From Pseudomonas sp. GM80 (lineage in GTDB: Bacteria; Pseudomonadota; Gammaproteobacteria; Pseudomonadales; Pseudomonadaceae), in assembly GCF_000282515.1 (NCBI RefSeq), contig NZ_AKJD01000038.1, positions 1 through 64,000 of the forward strand: 64,000 nt of DNA, given 5' to 3'. A program made the position numbers and the translations under genes. Every line of letters begins with the position of its first letter. The stretch's first letter is position 1. The notes below the pieces were generated by a model. That model saw only the letters and a program-made list of their open reading frames with translations, searched no databases and was not told the DNA's origin. Of the stretch, positions 1-8,530 are shown piece by piece.

Positions 1-74
1 GATCTTTTGATCTTGCTGTTGAGGATCAAAAGATCGCAGCCTCGTTTCACTCGGCAGCTCCTACAGGGGAATGC
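1..74. repeat. REP-type palindrome, right part, cut by the window edge
   Basis: The first 74 bases contain one arm of the repeat seen complete at 6959-7038 and 45083-45159: an inverted GATCTTTTGATC/GATCAAAAGATC core, then the GCAGCC...GGCAGCTCCTAC arm. The left arm lies outside the window. It sits just downstream of the ureD stop, between ureD and whatever urease gene follows. Confidence 0.8.
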
Positions 75-77
75 ATT

Positions 78-917
78 TCAGGTGTTCCAGATTCGGGGTG
101 GCTGGGCTTCGCGGTCCAGTAGCACCGGGCGTAGCAAGCGCCATAAATCGATGAGCCAGGCGCGTGCCAACAGCGCTTCGCCTGCCAGGCAACGAGCAAC
201 CAACAGGCCGGGCAACTGGGTCAAATCCCCGCGCACGTCATGGCCCAGTGAGCGGCAGCGCTCGAGCAATTCAGCCTCAACCTCACCGGTGACCAACAAC
301 GTCGCAAACACCGGATGGCCATCCAGCCCGATCGGCGAATCAAGCAAACCATCACCGCCGACAATGCGCTGGCGCTCATGCCAGAGCAATCGGCCGTCGC
401 GGCGAATATCCAGATGCGCCTGAAAATGTCCGCGATCAAAGCGCTCGCCACTGGCCGGGCGACCCAACGCCACCACGTCCCAGTAAAACAGCCGCGCATC
501 ACCTTCAAGATCAATCGACGTGCTCAGCTCAGCCTGGGCGGCGCTGTAGACGATGGTTTCCTGTGGCAGCCATTCGAGCGTCGCCCCGGCAGCCACTTTC
601 AAATCGAGCTTCTGGTAGGCCGGCCCGCCTGCGCGATACCACTTGGCCGCGCCGGGGCTGGTGATCTGTGCCCAGGCGCCTGGTTCGACGCGGGCGCTGA
701 TATCGAGACGATCACCGCCGGCAATCCCGCCCGGCGGGTGGACGATGATGTGCTGGCAGACTTCGGGGCCTTCGGCGTACAGGTGCTTTTGCACCCGCAG
801 CGGGCCGAGGTGCCGACGCATGACCGGACGTGTGCAGTCGCCGAAACGGGCGTAGGCGAGTTCCAGCTCGGCGTGCCAGCTCGGGGTAAACAGGGCAGGT
901 GCAACAGTCGAATTCAT
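78..917 (-). CDS. ureD: Urease accessory protein UreD
   Basis: This 279-residue protein matches UreD, the cytosolic chaperone that binds the urease apoprotein and, with UreF and UreG, helps deliver nickel and CO2 to the active site. Recognisable family segments are the N-terminal [14 protein letters not shown] region, HLGPLRVQK, and [13 protein letters not shown] around residues 60-75. Length is normal for Pseudomonas UreD. It is the last gene in the window of the urt cluster read leftwards, 43 bases after urtE. The structural urease genes should lie beyond the left edge. The ATG at 917 is the natural start. Confidence 0.93.
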   Translation of the reverse strand: MNSTVAPALFTPSWHAELELAYARFGDCTRPVMRRHLGPLRVQKHLYAEGPEVCQHIIVHPPGGIAGGDRLDISARVEPGAWAQITSPGAAKWYRAGGPAYQKLDLKVAAGATLEWLPQETIVYSAAQAELSTSIDLEGDARLFYWDVVALGRPASGERFDRGHFQAHLDIRRDGRLLWHERQRIVGGDGLLDSPIGLDGHPVFATLLVTGEVEAELLERCRSLGHDVRGDLTQLPGLLVARCLAGEALLARAWLIDLWRLLRPVLLDREAQPPRIWNT

Positions 918-960
918 GGTGTGTAATTATCGTTAGGAAGCTACAGATTAGTTCGTTGTA

Positions 961-1659
961 CTAGATCGTTACCAGCCCGCGCACACCCTCGGCTTCCATA
1001 TTTTCACCGCGACCCTGCTGCACGATTTCTCCCCGGGACATCACCAGGTACTGATCGGCCAGCTCCGCGGCGAAATCGTAGAACTGCTCGACCAGCAGAA
1101 TCGCCATGTCGCCGCGTTCCGCGAGTTTCTTGATCACCGCGCCGATCTCCTTGATCACGGAGGGTTGAATGCCTTCGGTGGGCTCATCGAGGATCAATAA
1201 ACGCGGACGGCTGGCCAGTGCGCGGCCAATTGCCAGTTGCTGTTGCTGACCGCCGGAGAGGTCACCGCCGCGACGCTGCTTCATTTGTAGCAGCACCGGG
1301 AACAATTCATAAATGAAACTTGGCACTTCTTTGGCTTCACTGCCGGGAAAGCGCGACAGGCCCATCAACAGGTTTTCTTCCACGGTCAGGCGCCCGAAGA
1401 TTTCCCGGCCCTGCGGTACGTAGGCAATTCCGGCGTGAACACGCTGGTGCGGCTTGAAGGTGGTGATCGGTTTGCCTTCCCAGTTCACCGCGCCTTCTTT
1501 GGCCGGCAGCAAGCCCATCAGGCATTTGAGCAGGGTGGTCTTGCCGACGCCGTTACGGCCGAGCAGGCAGGTGACTTCGCCGACTTTTACCTCGAACGAA
1601 AGACCGCGCAGGATGTGGCTACCGCCGTAATACTGGTGCAGCTTGTCGACTTGCAGCAT
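961..1659 (-). CDS. urtE: Urea ABC transporter ATP-binding protein UrtE
   Basis: A 232-residue ABC ATPase of the LivF/UrtE type. It has Walker A GRNGVGKTT, signature LSGGQQQQ and Walker B LLILDEPTEGIQP. With UrtD it powers import of urea through UrtB and UrtC at the inner membrane. I chose the ATG at 1659 rather than an upstream in-frame TTG at 1665 because a GGGGGAG ribosome-binding site lies just before it. The gene is fifth in urtABCDE and is separated from urtD by a 140-base gap holding a long palindromic element (1679-1787). The other urt genes overlap or abut, so this gap is unusual for the operon. Confidence 0.95.
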   Translation of the reverse strand: MLQVDKLHQYYGGSHILRGLSFEVKVGEVTCLLGRNGVGKTTLLKCLMGLLPAKEGAVNWEGKPITTFKPHQRVHAGIAYVPQGREIFGRLTVEENLLMGLSRFPGSEAKEVPSFIYELFPVLLQMKQRRGGDLSGGQQQQLAIGRALASRPRLLILDEPTEGIQPSVIKEIGAVIKKLAERGDMAILLVEQFYDFAAELADQYLVMSRGEIVQQGRGENMEAEGVRGLVTI

Positions 1660-1678
1660 GTCCAAAATCTCCCCCGGT

Positions 1679-1787
1679 GATCGTTTCCACGCTCTGCGTG
1701 GGAACGCATCCCGTGACGCTCCGCGTCACATAACGGCGGACGCAGAGCGTCCATGGCGGCATTCCCACGCAGAGCGTGGGAACGATC
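1679..1787. repeat. Long imperfect inverted repeat between urtD and urtE
   Basis: The ends are near-exact inverted copies: GATCGTTTCCACGCTCTGCG at the left and CGCAGAGCGTGGGAACGATC at the right. A second nested hairpin (GTGACGCTCCGCGTCAC) sits in the middle and GGACGCAGAGCGTCC to its right. Similar elements are common in intergenic regions of fluorescent pseudomonads. Here the element lies inside an operon and would fold into a strong mRNA structure upstream of urtE. Confidence 0.8.
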
Positions 1788-1799
1788 TATTCGCAAACC

Positions 1800-2669
1800 T
1801 TAGCGGCCGAGGTAGACCTCGATCACGCGCTCGTTTTCCTGCACTTGCTCAAGCGAGCCTTCGGCCAGCACGCTGCCCTGGTGCAGCACGGTCACGTGGT
1901 CGGCAATCGAGCCGACAAAACCCATGTCATGCTCCACCACCATCAGCGAATGCTTGCCCGCCAGGCTCTTGAACAACTCGGCGGTGAACTCGGTTTCTGC
2001 ATCGGTCATCCCCGCCACCGGCTCATCGAGCAGCAACAGTTGCGGGTCTTGCATCAGCAACATGCCGATCTCGAGAAACTGCTTCTGCCCGTGGGACAAC
2101 AACCCTGCCGGGCGATTGACCGAGGTGGTCAGGCGAATCGTCTCCAGCACTTCGCTGATGCGATCCTTCTGCTCACCACTCAACCGCGCACGCAAACTGG
2201 CCCAGACCGACTTGTCGGTTTTCTGCGCCAGCTCCAGGTTTTCAAACACGCTCAAAGCCTCGAACACAGTCGGCTTTTGAAACTTGCGACCGATGCCGGC
2301 CTGAGCAATTTGCACTTCGCTCATCTGCGTCAGGTCGAGGGTTTCACCGAACCACGCCTTGCCGTGACTCGGACGAGTCTTGCCGGTGATCACGTCCATC
2401 AGCGTGGTCTTGCCCGCACCGTTGGGGCCGATGATGCAGCGCAATTCGCCGACGCCGATGTACAGATTCAGATTGTTCAGCGCGCGGAAGCCATCGAAGC
2501 TGACGCTGATGTCTTCCAGGGTGAGGATCGTGCCGTGACGGGTATCCAGCCCCGGTCCGACCCGCTGGCCAAGGCCGATCGAGTCGCGGCTGGTGCCGGC
2601 GTCCTTGTTCGGTTCGACGGGAAAAAAGGCTGGTTCCAACATGAATTCAGCGCTCGCTGTGACTCTCAT
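1800..2669 (-). CDS. urtD: Urea ABC transporter ATP-binding protein UrtD
   Basis: A 289-residue ABC ATPase of the LivG/UrtD type with Walker A GPNGAGKTT, signature LLSHGQKQ and Walker B LLLLDEPVAG. The C-terminus has the LivG-type extension (VVEHDMGFVGSIADHVTV). It pairs with UrtE on the cytoplasmic face of the urea importer. The ABC domain starts near residue 49 (LTLEDISVSF), so there is an N-terminal extension of about 45 residues; an internal Met10 is an alternative start. The ATG at 2669 overlaps the urtC stop in an ATGA arrangement, which supports translational coupling. Confidence 0.94.
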   Translation of the reverse strand: MRVTASAEFMLEPAFFPVEPNKDAGTSRDSIGLGQRVGPGLDTRHGTILTLEDISVSFDGFRALNNLNLYIGVGELRCIIGPNGAGKTTLMDVITGKTRPSHGKAWFGETLDLTQMSEVQIAQAGIGRKFQKPTVFEALSVFENLELAQKTDKSVWASLRARLSGEQKDRISEVLETIRLTTSVNRPAGLLSHGQKQFLEIGMLLMQDPQLLLLDEPVAGMTDAETEFTAELFKSLAGKHSLMVVEHDMGFVGSIADHVTVLHQGSVLAEGSLEQVQENERVIEVYLGR

Positions 2670-3745
2670 TGTTCACCTCGTTTCTTCAGCAGGCCGATCA
2701 CGCCTTTGGGCAGGTACAGCGTCACAACGATGAACAGCGCGCCGAGGAAGAACAGCCAGTATTCCGGGAACGCCACGGTGAACCAGCTCTTCATGCCGTT
2801 GACCACACCGGCACCGAGCAACGGGCCGATCAACGTGCCGCGCCCGCCAAGGGCAACCCAGACCGCCGCTTCAATCGAGTTGGTCGGCGACATTTCGCTC
2901 GGGTTGATGATGCCCACTTGCGGCACATACAAGGCGCCGGCCAGACCACACAACACCGCGCTCAACACCCACACGAACAGCTTGAAACCGCGCGGATCGT
3001 AGCCGCAGAACATCAAGCGGTTTTCCGCATCGCGCAACGCGGTCAGCACGCGACCGAACTTGCTCTGCGCCAAACGCCAACCGATGAACAGGCTCGCTAC
3101 CAGCAACAACACCGTCGCCAGAAACAGCACCGCACGGGTGCCCGGTTCAGTGATGCCGAAACCGAGAATCGTGCGGAAATTGGTGAAACCATTGTTGCCA
3201 CCAAACCCGGTCTCGTTGCGGAAAAACAGGAGCATGCCGGCGAAGGTCAGGGCCTGGGTCATGATCGAGAAATACACGCCTTTGATCCGCGAGCGGAAGG
3301 CGAAGAAACCGAACACCAGCGCCAGCAAACCCGGGGCCAACACCACCAGACACATCGCCCAGAGGAAGCTGCTGGTGCCGGTCCAGTACCACGGCAATTC
3401 GCTCCACGACAGGAAGGTCATGAACGCCGGCAGACCATCGCCGGCAGCCTGACGCATCAGGTACATGCCCATCGCATAACCGCCGAGGGCGAAGAACAGA
3501 CCGTGGCCTAGCGAGAGCAAACCGGCGTAACCCCAGACCAGATCCAGTGCCAGCGCGACGATGGCGTAACAGAGGATTTTGCCGACCAGCGTCAGCGTGT
3601 ACGCCGAGATGTGCAGCGCATTGTCGGGCGACAACAACGACAGCAGCGGCAAGGCGATCAGCAGGGCGAGGATTACCGCACCGATGGCAATGGTGACTTT
3701 CGGCCCGGCCTTTTGCGTGGCCGTGACTAACAGAGGCTGGTTCAT
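2666..3745 (-). CDS. urtC: Urea ABC transporter permease UrtC
   Basis: A 359-residue inner-membrane permease of the LivM/UrtC family. Many hydrophobic helices are visible, beginning with ILALLIALPLLSLLS near residue 25 and including the family segment DLVWGYAGLLSLGHGLFFALG. It forms the urea channel with UrtB. Its ATG overlaps the urtB stop (TGATG) and its own stop overlaps the urtD start, so urtB, urtC and urtD are tightly coupled. Confidence 0.95.
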   Translation of the reverse strand: MNQPLLVTATQKAGPKVTIAIGAVILALLIALPLLSLLSPDNALHISAYTLTLVGKILCYAIVALALDLVWGYAGLLSLGHGLFFALGGYAMGMYLMRQAAGDGLPAFMTFLSWSELPWYWTGTSSFLWAMCLVVLAPGLLALVFGFFAFRSRIKGVYFSIMTQALTFAGMLLFFRNETGFGGNNGFTNFRTILGFGITEPGTRAVLFLATVLLLVASLFIGWRLAQSKFGRVLTALRDAENRLMFCGYDPRGFKLFVWVLSAVLCGLAGALYVPQVGIINPSEMSPTNSIEAAVWVALGGRGTLIGPLLGAGVVNGMKSWFTVAFPEYWLFFLGALFIVVTLYLPKGVIGLLKKRGEQ

Positions 3746-5247
3746 CAGTCGATCACCCGTCCTTTCAGTGCGAAGAGGCCTTGCGGACGTTTCTGGATAA
3801 ACAGAATGATCAGCGCGAGGATCAGGATCTTGCCGAGCACCGCACCGATCTGCGGTTCGAGAATCTTGTTGGCGATGCCGAGGCCGAATGCTGCGAGCAC
3901 GCTACCGGCCAACTGGCCGACGCCGCCGAGTACCACCACCAGGAATGAATCGATGATGTAGCTCTGGCCGAGGTCCGGGCCGACGTTGCCGATCTGGCTC
4001 AGCGCCACACCGCCGAGGCCGGCGATGCCCGAGCCGAGACCGAAGGCGAGCATGTCGACGCGACCGGTCGGCACACCGCAGCAAGCCGCCATGTTGCGGT
4101 TTTGAGTGACGGCGCGAACGTTGAGACCGAGGCGGGTTTTGTTCAGCAGCAGCCATGTCAGCACCACCACGAACAGTGCGAAAGCGATGATGACGATGCG
4201 GTTGTACGGCAGCACCAGATTCGGCAGCACTTGAATACCGCCGGACAGCCACGCCGGGTTGGCGACTTCAACGTTCTGCGCGCCGAACAACAGGCGCACC
4301 AGTTGAATCAGCATCAGGCTGATGCCCCACGTGGCGAGCAGGGTTTCCAGTGGTCGGCCATAGAGGTGACGAATCACCGTGCGCTCCAGTGCCATGCCGA
4401 TTGCCGCCGTGACGAAGAACGCCACCGGCAGCGCGATCAACGGGTAGAACTCAATCGCTTGCGGTGCGTAGCGCTGGAACATCAGTTGCACCACATACGT
4501 CGAGTAGGCGCCGAGCATCAGCATCTCGCCGTGGGCCATGTTGATCACGCCGAGCAGACCGAAGGTGATGGCCAAACCGAGCGCTGCCAACAGCAGAATC
4601 GAACCGAGGGACATGCCGCTGAAGGCCTGACCGAGGATCTCGCCGATCAGCAGTTTGCGTTTGACTTGAGCAAGGCTGGTTTCGGCGGCGGTGCGCACGT
4701 TGGCATCGGCTTCGACGCCGGGTTCGAGCAAACCCTCGAGGCGAGTGCGGGCGAGTGGATCGCCGGTTTCGCCGAGCAACCTCACCGCCGCTAGGCGCAC
4801 GGCGGGGTCAGTGTCGACCAGTTGCAGGTTGGCCAGCGCCAGGCTCAGGGCGGCGTGGACGCTTTCATCTCTTTCGCCCGCGAGTTGCTGGTCGAGGAAT
4901 TTCAGCTGCGCGGGTTTCGCGCTTTTCTGCAATTGCTGCGCGGCAGTCAGACGGATTTTGGCGTCGGCGGCGAGCAATTGATGGCTGGCCATGGCGGTGT
5001 CGATCAGACCCCGCAGGCGATTGTTCAGGCGCAGGGTTTTCGGTTGGCCGTCGATGGTCAACTCGCCTTGTTGCAGGGCGTTGATCAACTCGATACGCGC
5101 CGGGTCGGGCTGCGCGGCCCAGGTTTCCAGCAGTTTGGCCTGTTGCACGGGATTGGCCGCGACAAAGTCTTCGGCATCGCCGGCGTGGGCGAGCATCGGC
5201 AGCAACAGCGTGATGGCACAGATAAAGCGGTAGAGAGCAGTGGGCAT
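3745..5247 (-). CDS. urtB: Urea ABC transporter permease UrtB with periplasmic N-terminal extension
   Basis: A 500-residue LivH/UrtB-type permease. I chose the ATG at 5247 (MPTALYRFICAI) because it begins a clear signal peptide ending at LAHAGDAE; an in-frame ATG eight codons upstream adds nothing recognisable. Residues 20-200 are a soluble, helix-rich region with HEAT-like units (for example DPAVRLAAVRLLGETGDP). The permease proper starts near residue 210 with the GVINMAHGEMLMLGAY motif. Cyanobacterial UrtB proteins lack the soluble part, so this is the longer proteobacterial form. What the extension does is not known to me. Confidence 0.94.
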   Translation of the reverse strand: MPTALYRFICAITLLLPMLAHAGDAEDFVAANPVQQAKLLETWAAQPDPARIELINALQQGELTIDGQPKTLRLNNRLRGLIDTAMASHQLLAADAKIRLTAAQQLQKSAKPAQLKFLDQQLAGERDESVHAALSLALANLQLVDTDPAVRLAAVRLLGETGDPLARTRLEGLLEPGVEADANVRTAAETSLAQVKRKLLIGEILGQAFSGMSLGSILLLAALGLAITFGLLGVINMAHGEMLMLGAYSTYVVQLMFQRYAPQAIEFYPLIALPVAFFVTAAIGMALERTVIRHLYGRPLETLLATWGISLMLIQLVRLLFGAQNVEVANPAWLSGGIQVLPNLVLPYNRIVIIAFALFVVVLTWLLLNKTRLGLNVRAVTQNRNMAACCGVPTGRVDMLAFGLGSGIAGLGGVALSQIGNVGPDLGQSYIIDSFLVVVLGGVGQLAGSVLAAFGLGIANKILEPQIGAVLGKILILALIILFIQKRPQGLFALKGRVID

Positions 5248-5287
5248 AGTCAGTCGCCTTGACGCGGACATTGTCGGATCGAGCTTT

Positions 5288-5420
5288 TGTGGCGAGGGGA
5301 TTTATCCCCGATGGGTTGCGAAGCAGCCCCTAATCCAGCAGTCGCGGTGTATCAGAATGATCGCGTCGACTGATTTCGCGACTGCTTCGCAGCCGATCGG
5401 GGATAAATCCCCTCACCACA
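5288..5420. repeat. Inverted repeat between urtB and urtA
   Basis: The left end TGTGGCGAGGGGATTTATCC and the right end GGATAAATCCCCTCACCACA are nearly exact inverted copies, with inner arms GCGAAGCAG and CTGCTTCGC. It fills most of the 238-base urtA-urtB gap. This is a different repeat family from the GTAGGAGCTGCC elements elsewhere in the window. Confidence 0.8.
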
Positions 5421-5485
5421 AAAACTCACTCCTACAGGGGGATTGTGTCGGGCCGATAATCCTCGTCAGCCCGACATCCAGTGAC

Positions 5486-6751
5486 TCAGTTGCTCTTCAC
5501 CGCATAATCCGGCTTCTTGTCGTTGCCCTGAATGAACGGGCTCCACGGTTGCGCACGGATCGGCCCTTCGGTCTGCCACACGACGTTGAACTGACCATCG
5601 GCCTGAATCTCGCCGATCATCACCGGTTTGTGCAGGTGGTGGTTGGTCTTGTCCATGGTCAGCGTGTAGCCCGACGGCGCCGCAAACGTCTGCCCGGCCA
5701 GCGCTTCACGCACCTTGTCGACGTCAGTGGATTTGGCTTTTTCAACTGCCTGCGCCCACATGTGGATGCCGACGTAAGTGGCTTCCATCGGGTCGTTGGT
5801 CACGGCTTTGTCCGCGCCCGGCAGGTTGTGTTTCTTCGCGTAGGCTTTCCAGTCAGCGACGAATTTCTTGTTCTGCGGGTTCTCGACGGATTCGAAGTAG
5901 TTCCATGCCGCGAGGTTGCCCACCAGCGGTTTGGTGTCGATGCCGCGCAGTTCTTCTTCGCCGACCGAGAACGCCACCACCGGTACGTCGGTGGCTTTCA
6001 GGCCTTGGTTGGCCAGTTCTTTGTAGAACGGCACGTTGGAGTCGCCGTTGACCGTCGAGATGACCGCAGTCTTGCCGCCGGCCGAGAATTTTTTGATGTT
6101 GGCGACGATGGTTTGATAGTCGCTGTGACCGAACGGCGTGTAGACCTCTTCGATGTCCTTGTCGGCGACGCCTTTGGAATGCAGGAACGAACGCAGGATT
6201 TTGTTGGTGGTGCGCGGGTAGACGTAGTCGGTGCCGAGCAGGAAGTAGCGTTTGGCGCTCCCGCCTTCTTCGCTCATCAAATATTCCACCGCCGGGATCG
6301 CTTGCTGGTTCGGCGCGGCGCCGGTGTAGAAGACGTTCGGCGACATCTCTTCGCCTTCGTATTGCACCGGGTAGAACAGCAGGCCGTTGAGCTCTTCGAA
6401 CACCGGCAACACCGATTTACGCGACACCGAGGTCCAGCAGCCGAACACCACGGCAACCTTGTCCTGAGTCAGCAACTGCCGGCCCTTTTCGGCGAACAGC
6501 GGCCAGTTCGATGCCGGGTCAACCACCACCGGCTCAAGCATCTTGCCGTTGACGCCGCCCTTGGCGTTGATCTCGTCGATGGTCATCAGCGCCATATCTT
6601 TGAGCGACGTTTCGGAGATCGCCATGGTGCCGGACAACGAATGCAGAATCCCGACCTTGATGGTCTCGGCGGCCTGGACAGTCCAGGTCATGCCCATCGC
6701 GGCAATCGATGCCGTGAGTGTGAAAGCCTTGATCAAACTGCGACGCTTCAT
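5486..6751 (-). CDS. urtA: Urea ABC transporter substrate-binding protein UrtA
   Basis: A 421-residue periplasmic binding protein of the amide/urea type, first gene of the urt operon. The signal peptide runs to about residue 28 (TWTVQAAE). The start MKRRSLIK resembles a twin-arginine motif, so export could be Tat or Sec. The mature part begins TIKVGILHSLSGTMAISE, typical of the family. The ATG at 6751 has a GGAG ribosome-binding site at good spacing. A sigma-54 promoter candidate lies about 70 bases upstream, which fits nitrogen control of urea uptake. Confidence 0.95.
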   Translation of the reverse strand: MKRRSLIKAFTLTASIAAMGMTWTVQAAETIKVGILHSLSGTMAISETSLKDMALMTIDEINAKGGVNGKMLEPVVVDPASNWPLFAEKGRQLLTQDKVAVVFGCWTSVSRKSVLPVFEELNGLLFYPVQYEGEEMSPNVFYTGAAPNQQAIPAVEYLMSEEGGSAKRYFLLGTDYVYPRTTNKILRSFLHSKGVADKDIEEVYTPFGHSDYQTIVANIKKFSAGGKTAVISTVNGDSNVPFYKELANQGLKATDVPVVAFSVGEEELRGIDTKPLVGNLAAWNYFESVENPQNKKFVADWKAYAKKHNLPGADKAVTNDPMEATYVGIHMWAQAVEKAKSTDVDKVREALAGQTFAAPSGYTLTMDKTNHHLHKPVMIGEIQADGQFNVVWQTEGPIRAQPWSPFIQGNDKKPDYAVKSN

Positions 6752-6815
6752 TGTGCGATCTCCATGAACGTTAAAGTTTTTTATGGTTGGCAGATGCGGA
6801 CGACTGAAGGTGTGT

Positions 6816-6835
6816 TTTGCAAGGGCTGTGCCCGG
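6816..6835 (-). promoter_or_regulatory. Candidate sigma-54 promoter of urtABCDE
   Basis: On the minus strand the sequence GGGCACAGCCCTTGCA has the invariant GG (6832-6831), ten bases, then GC (6820-6819), plus the flanking CAC and TTGCA of the RpoN consensus. Transcription would start near 6807, giving a leader of about 55 bases before the urtA ATG. The position, orientation and downstream genes all fit RpoN/NtrC control. Confidence 0.65.
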
Positions 6836-6886
6836 TCGGGTTCGGGCAGGAAAATGTCGTGTTAGAGCGCTTGCGCGGTTTTGCGC

Positions 6887-6922
6887 TGCACCACGAAGGG
6901 ACGTGCAGGGCGCGTTGGTGCA
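6887..6922. promoter_or_regulatory. Possible NtrC-type activator half-sites upstream of urtA
   Basis: TGCACCA (6887-6893) and TGGTGCA (6916-6922) are exact inverted copies lying 55 to 90 bases upstream of the sigma-54 candidate, with a further GTGCA at 6903-6907 between them. NtrC operators have the form TGCAC-N7-GTGCA, and the spacing here is wider. The call is therefore tentative. Confidence 0.3.
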
Positions 6923-6958
6923 TGCGGTCGCGCCACTTTGGGGCGCGAAAAATCATGT

Positions 6959-7038
6959 GTAGGAGCTGCCGAAGGCTGCGATCTTTTGATCTTGCTCTTA
7001 AAACAAGATCAAAAGATCGCAGCCTTCGGCAGCTCCTG
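6959..7038. repeat. REP-type palindrome
   Basis: An almost perfect 80-base inverted repeat with arms GTAGGAGCTGCCGAAGGCTG... and ...CAGCCTTCGGCAGCTCCTGC around a short loop (CTCTTAAAA). It lies 12 bases after the stop of the PepSY gene, so it could also end that transcript. Confidence 0.92.
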
Positions 7039-7049
7039 CATGGGGTGGA

Positions 7050-8432
7050 TCAGGATGGGGTCGAGGCGGACTCGGTTTGCCTGCTCAGGCGCGACAGCAG
7101 CAGGCGATCCAGCAACCACACCACCACCAGCGAAGCCCCCACCAGCGGGAAAATCACCGCCAGCGCGAGCATGATCAGCACGCCGGTTTTCCACTTCGGC
7201 AGGTCATGGCGCAGCGGCGGCACGCCGACTTTGCCCTGTGGCCGGCGCTTCCACCAGATCACCACGCCGCTGACGGCACTGAGCAGAATCATCAGGCAGA
7301 TCAGCAGCACAACGATCTGATTGAAGGTGCCGAACATTTTGCCTTCGTGAAGCATCACGCCAATTTCCGTGGCACGCGCTACTGCGCCGTACTGCTCGAA
7401 ACGCACATCGGCGAGGACTTTGCCGGTGTATTGATCGACGTGCAGGGTGGCGTCGTTGCGTGGGTCATCGGCGAACAGGGCGATGGTGAACACGCCGGTG
7501 GCGGTGGTCGGCAACGTGATGCTGTAGCCGGGTTCGACGTTGCGTCCGGTGGCGATGTTCTGCACGTTTTGCAGGCTGATGGTCGGTGCCGCCGGGCCTG
7601 CGTTGGCGCCACCGTGGGCCATGTGTTCGGCGTGGTCGCCGGACATCGGCATCGGCGTGTTTTCCATTGCCCAAGGCACGGTCTGACGCGTGGCGCTGTT
7701 AAGGGTTCGCGCTTCAACATCGGAGGTCGGCACGTTGTCCCACATCGCTGCCGGGAAGACGTTCCACACTTGCGCGTATTGCTTGCCCCAGAAACCGGTC
7801 CAGGTCATGCCACTGAGCAGCATCACCAGCAGCAATGTCGCGCCCCAGAAACCGGTGACCGCGTGCAGATCCCGCCACAACACACGACCGCGACTGTTCA
7901 GCCGTGGCCACAAAATGCCTGCGGCCTGACCGCGCGGCCACCACAGGAACAGCCCGGACACCACCAGCACCACGCCCCAACCGGCGGCCATTTCGATGAG
8001 CCGATCACCGACAGTGCCGATCATCAATTCACCGTGGATGGCGCGGGCGATGGCTTGCAGGTTCTGCTTGGCATCCTGTTCGCCAAGGATGTCGCCGTGG
8101 TATGGATCGACGAATACGTTGAGTTCGTGGCCAGCGTTATTCACCACAAACTGTGCGCTGCGTTCGGCGTTGACCGGCGGCAGGTATTGGGTGACCTGGC
8201 CTTGTGGATAAGCGCTCTTCACCCGTTGCAGCAGGTCATCGGCCGAGACGGTGTGATGGCCGGCCGGGACGTTGAGCAGGCTGCTGTACATCAGTGAATC
8301 GAGCTGCGGTTTGAACAGGTAGATGATGCCGGTCAGGGCCAGCATCACCATGAAGGGGGCAACGAAGAGACCGGCGTAAAAATGCCAACGCCAGGCCAGG
8401 TTGTAGAAATTCGGTTTGGGCTGTTTCATCAC
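7050..8432 (-). CDS. PepSY-TM domain membrane protein of the copper cluster
   Basis: A 460-residue inner-membrane protein of the PepSY-associated TM (iron-regulated membrane protein) family. It has an N-terminal helix around residues 15-35 (FYAGLFVAPFMVMLALTGII), PepSY-like periplasmic segments, further helices (GVVLVVSGLFLWWPRG; TLLLVMLLSGMTWTGFWG), and a C-terminal helix pair. A Met/His-rich loop (MPMSGDHAEHMAHGG, near residue 260) is suited to binding copper. Members often accompany TonB-dependent receptors and may act as transmembrane reductases or transport partners; the precise role is unproven. It follows oprC by about 100 bases on the same strand. Confidence 0.8.
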   Translation of the reverse strand: MMKQPKPNFYNLAWRWHFYAGLFVAPFMVMLALTGIIYLFKPQLDSLMYSSLLNVPAGHHTVSADDLLQRVKSAYPQGQVTQYLPPVNAERSAQFVVNNAGHELNVFVDPYHGDILGEQDAKQNLQAIARAIHGELMIGTVGDRLIEMAAGWGVVLVVSGLFLWWPRGQAAGILWPRLNSRGRVLWRDLHAVTGFWGATLLLVMLLSGMTWTGFWGKQYAQVWNVFPAAMWDNVPTSDVEARTLNSATRQTVPWAMENTPMPMSGDHAEHMAHGGANAGPAAPTISLQNVQNIATGRNVEPGYSITLPTTATGVFTIALFADDPRNDATLHVDQYTGKVLADVRFEQYGAVARATEIGVMLHEGKMFGTFNQIVVLLICLMILLSAVSGVVIWWKRRPQGKVGVPPLRHDLPKWKTGVLIMLALAVIFPLVGASLVVVWLLDRLLLSRLSRQTESASTPS

Positions 8433-8457
8433 GTGTGCTCCGCTGGGCGAATTTTTT

Positions 8458-8520
8458 TAGATCAAGAGATCGCAGCCTTCGGCAGCTCCTACAGGGGGAC
8501 ATGCGGGCTGCGATCTTTTG
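8458..8520. repeat. Degenerate REP-type repeat between oprC and the PepSY gene
   Basis: GATCGCAGCCTTCGGCAGCTCCTACAG is followed, after a short gap, by GCGGGCTGCGATCTTTTGA. These are the inner and outer parts of the common window repeat, rearranged and shortened. It occupies the oprC-PepSY gap. Confidence 0.7.
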
Positions 8521-8530
8521 ACTTTTCTTG

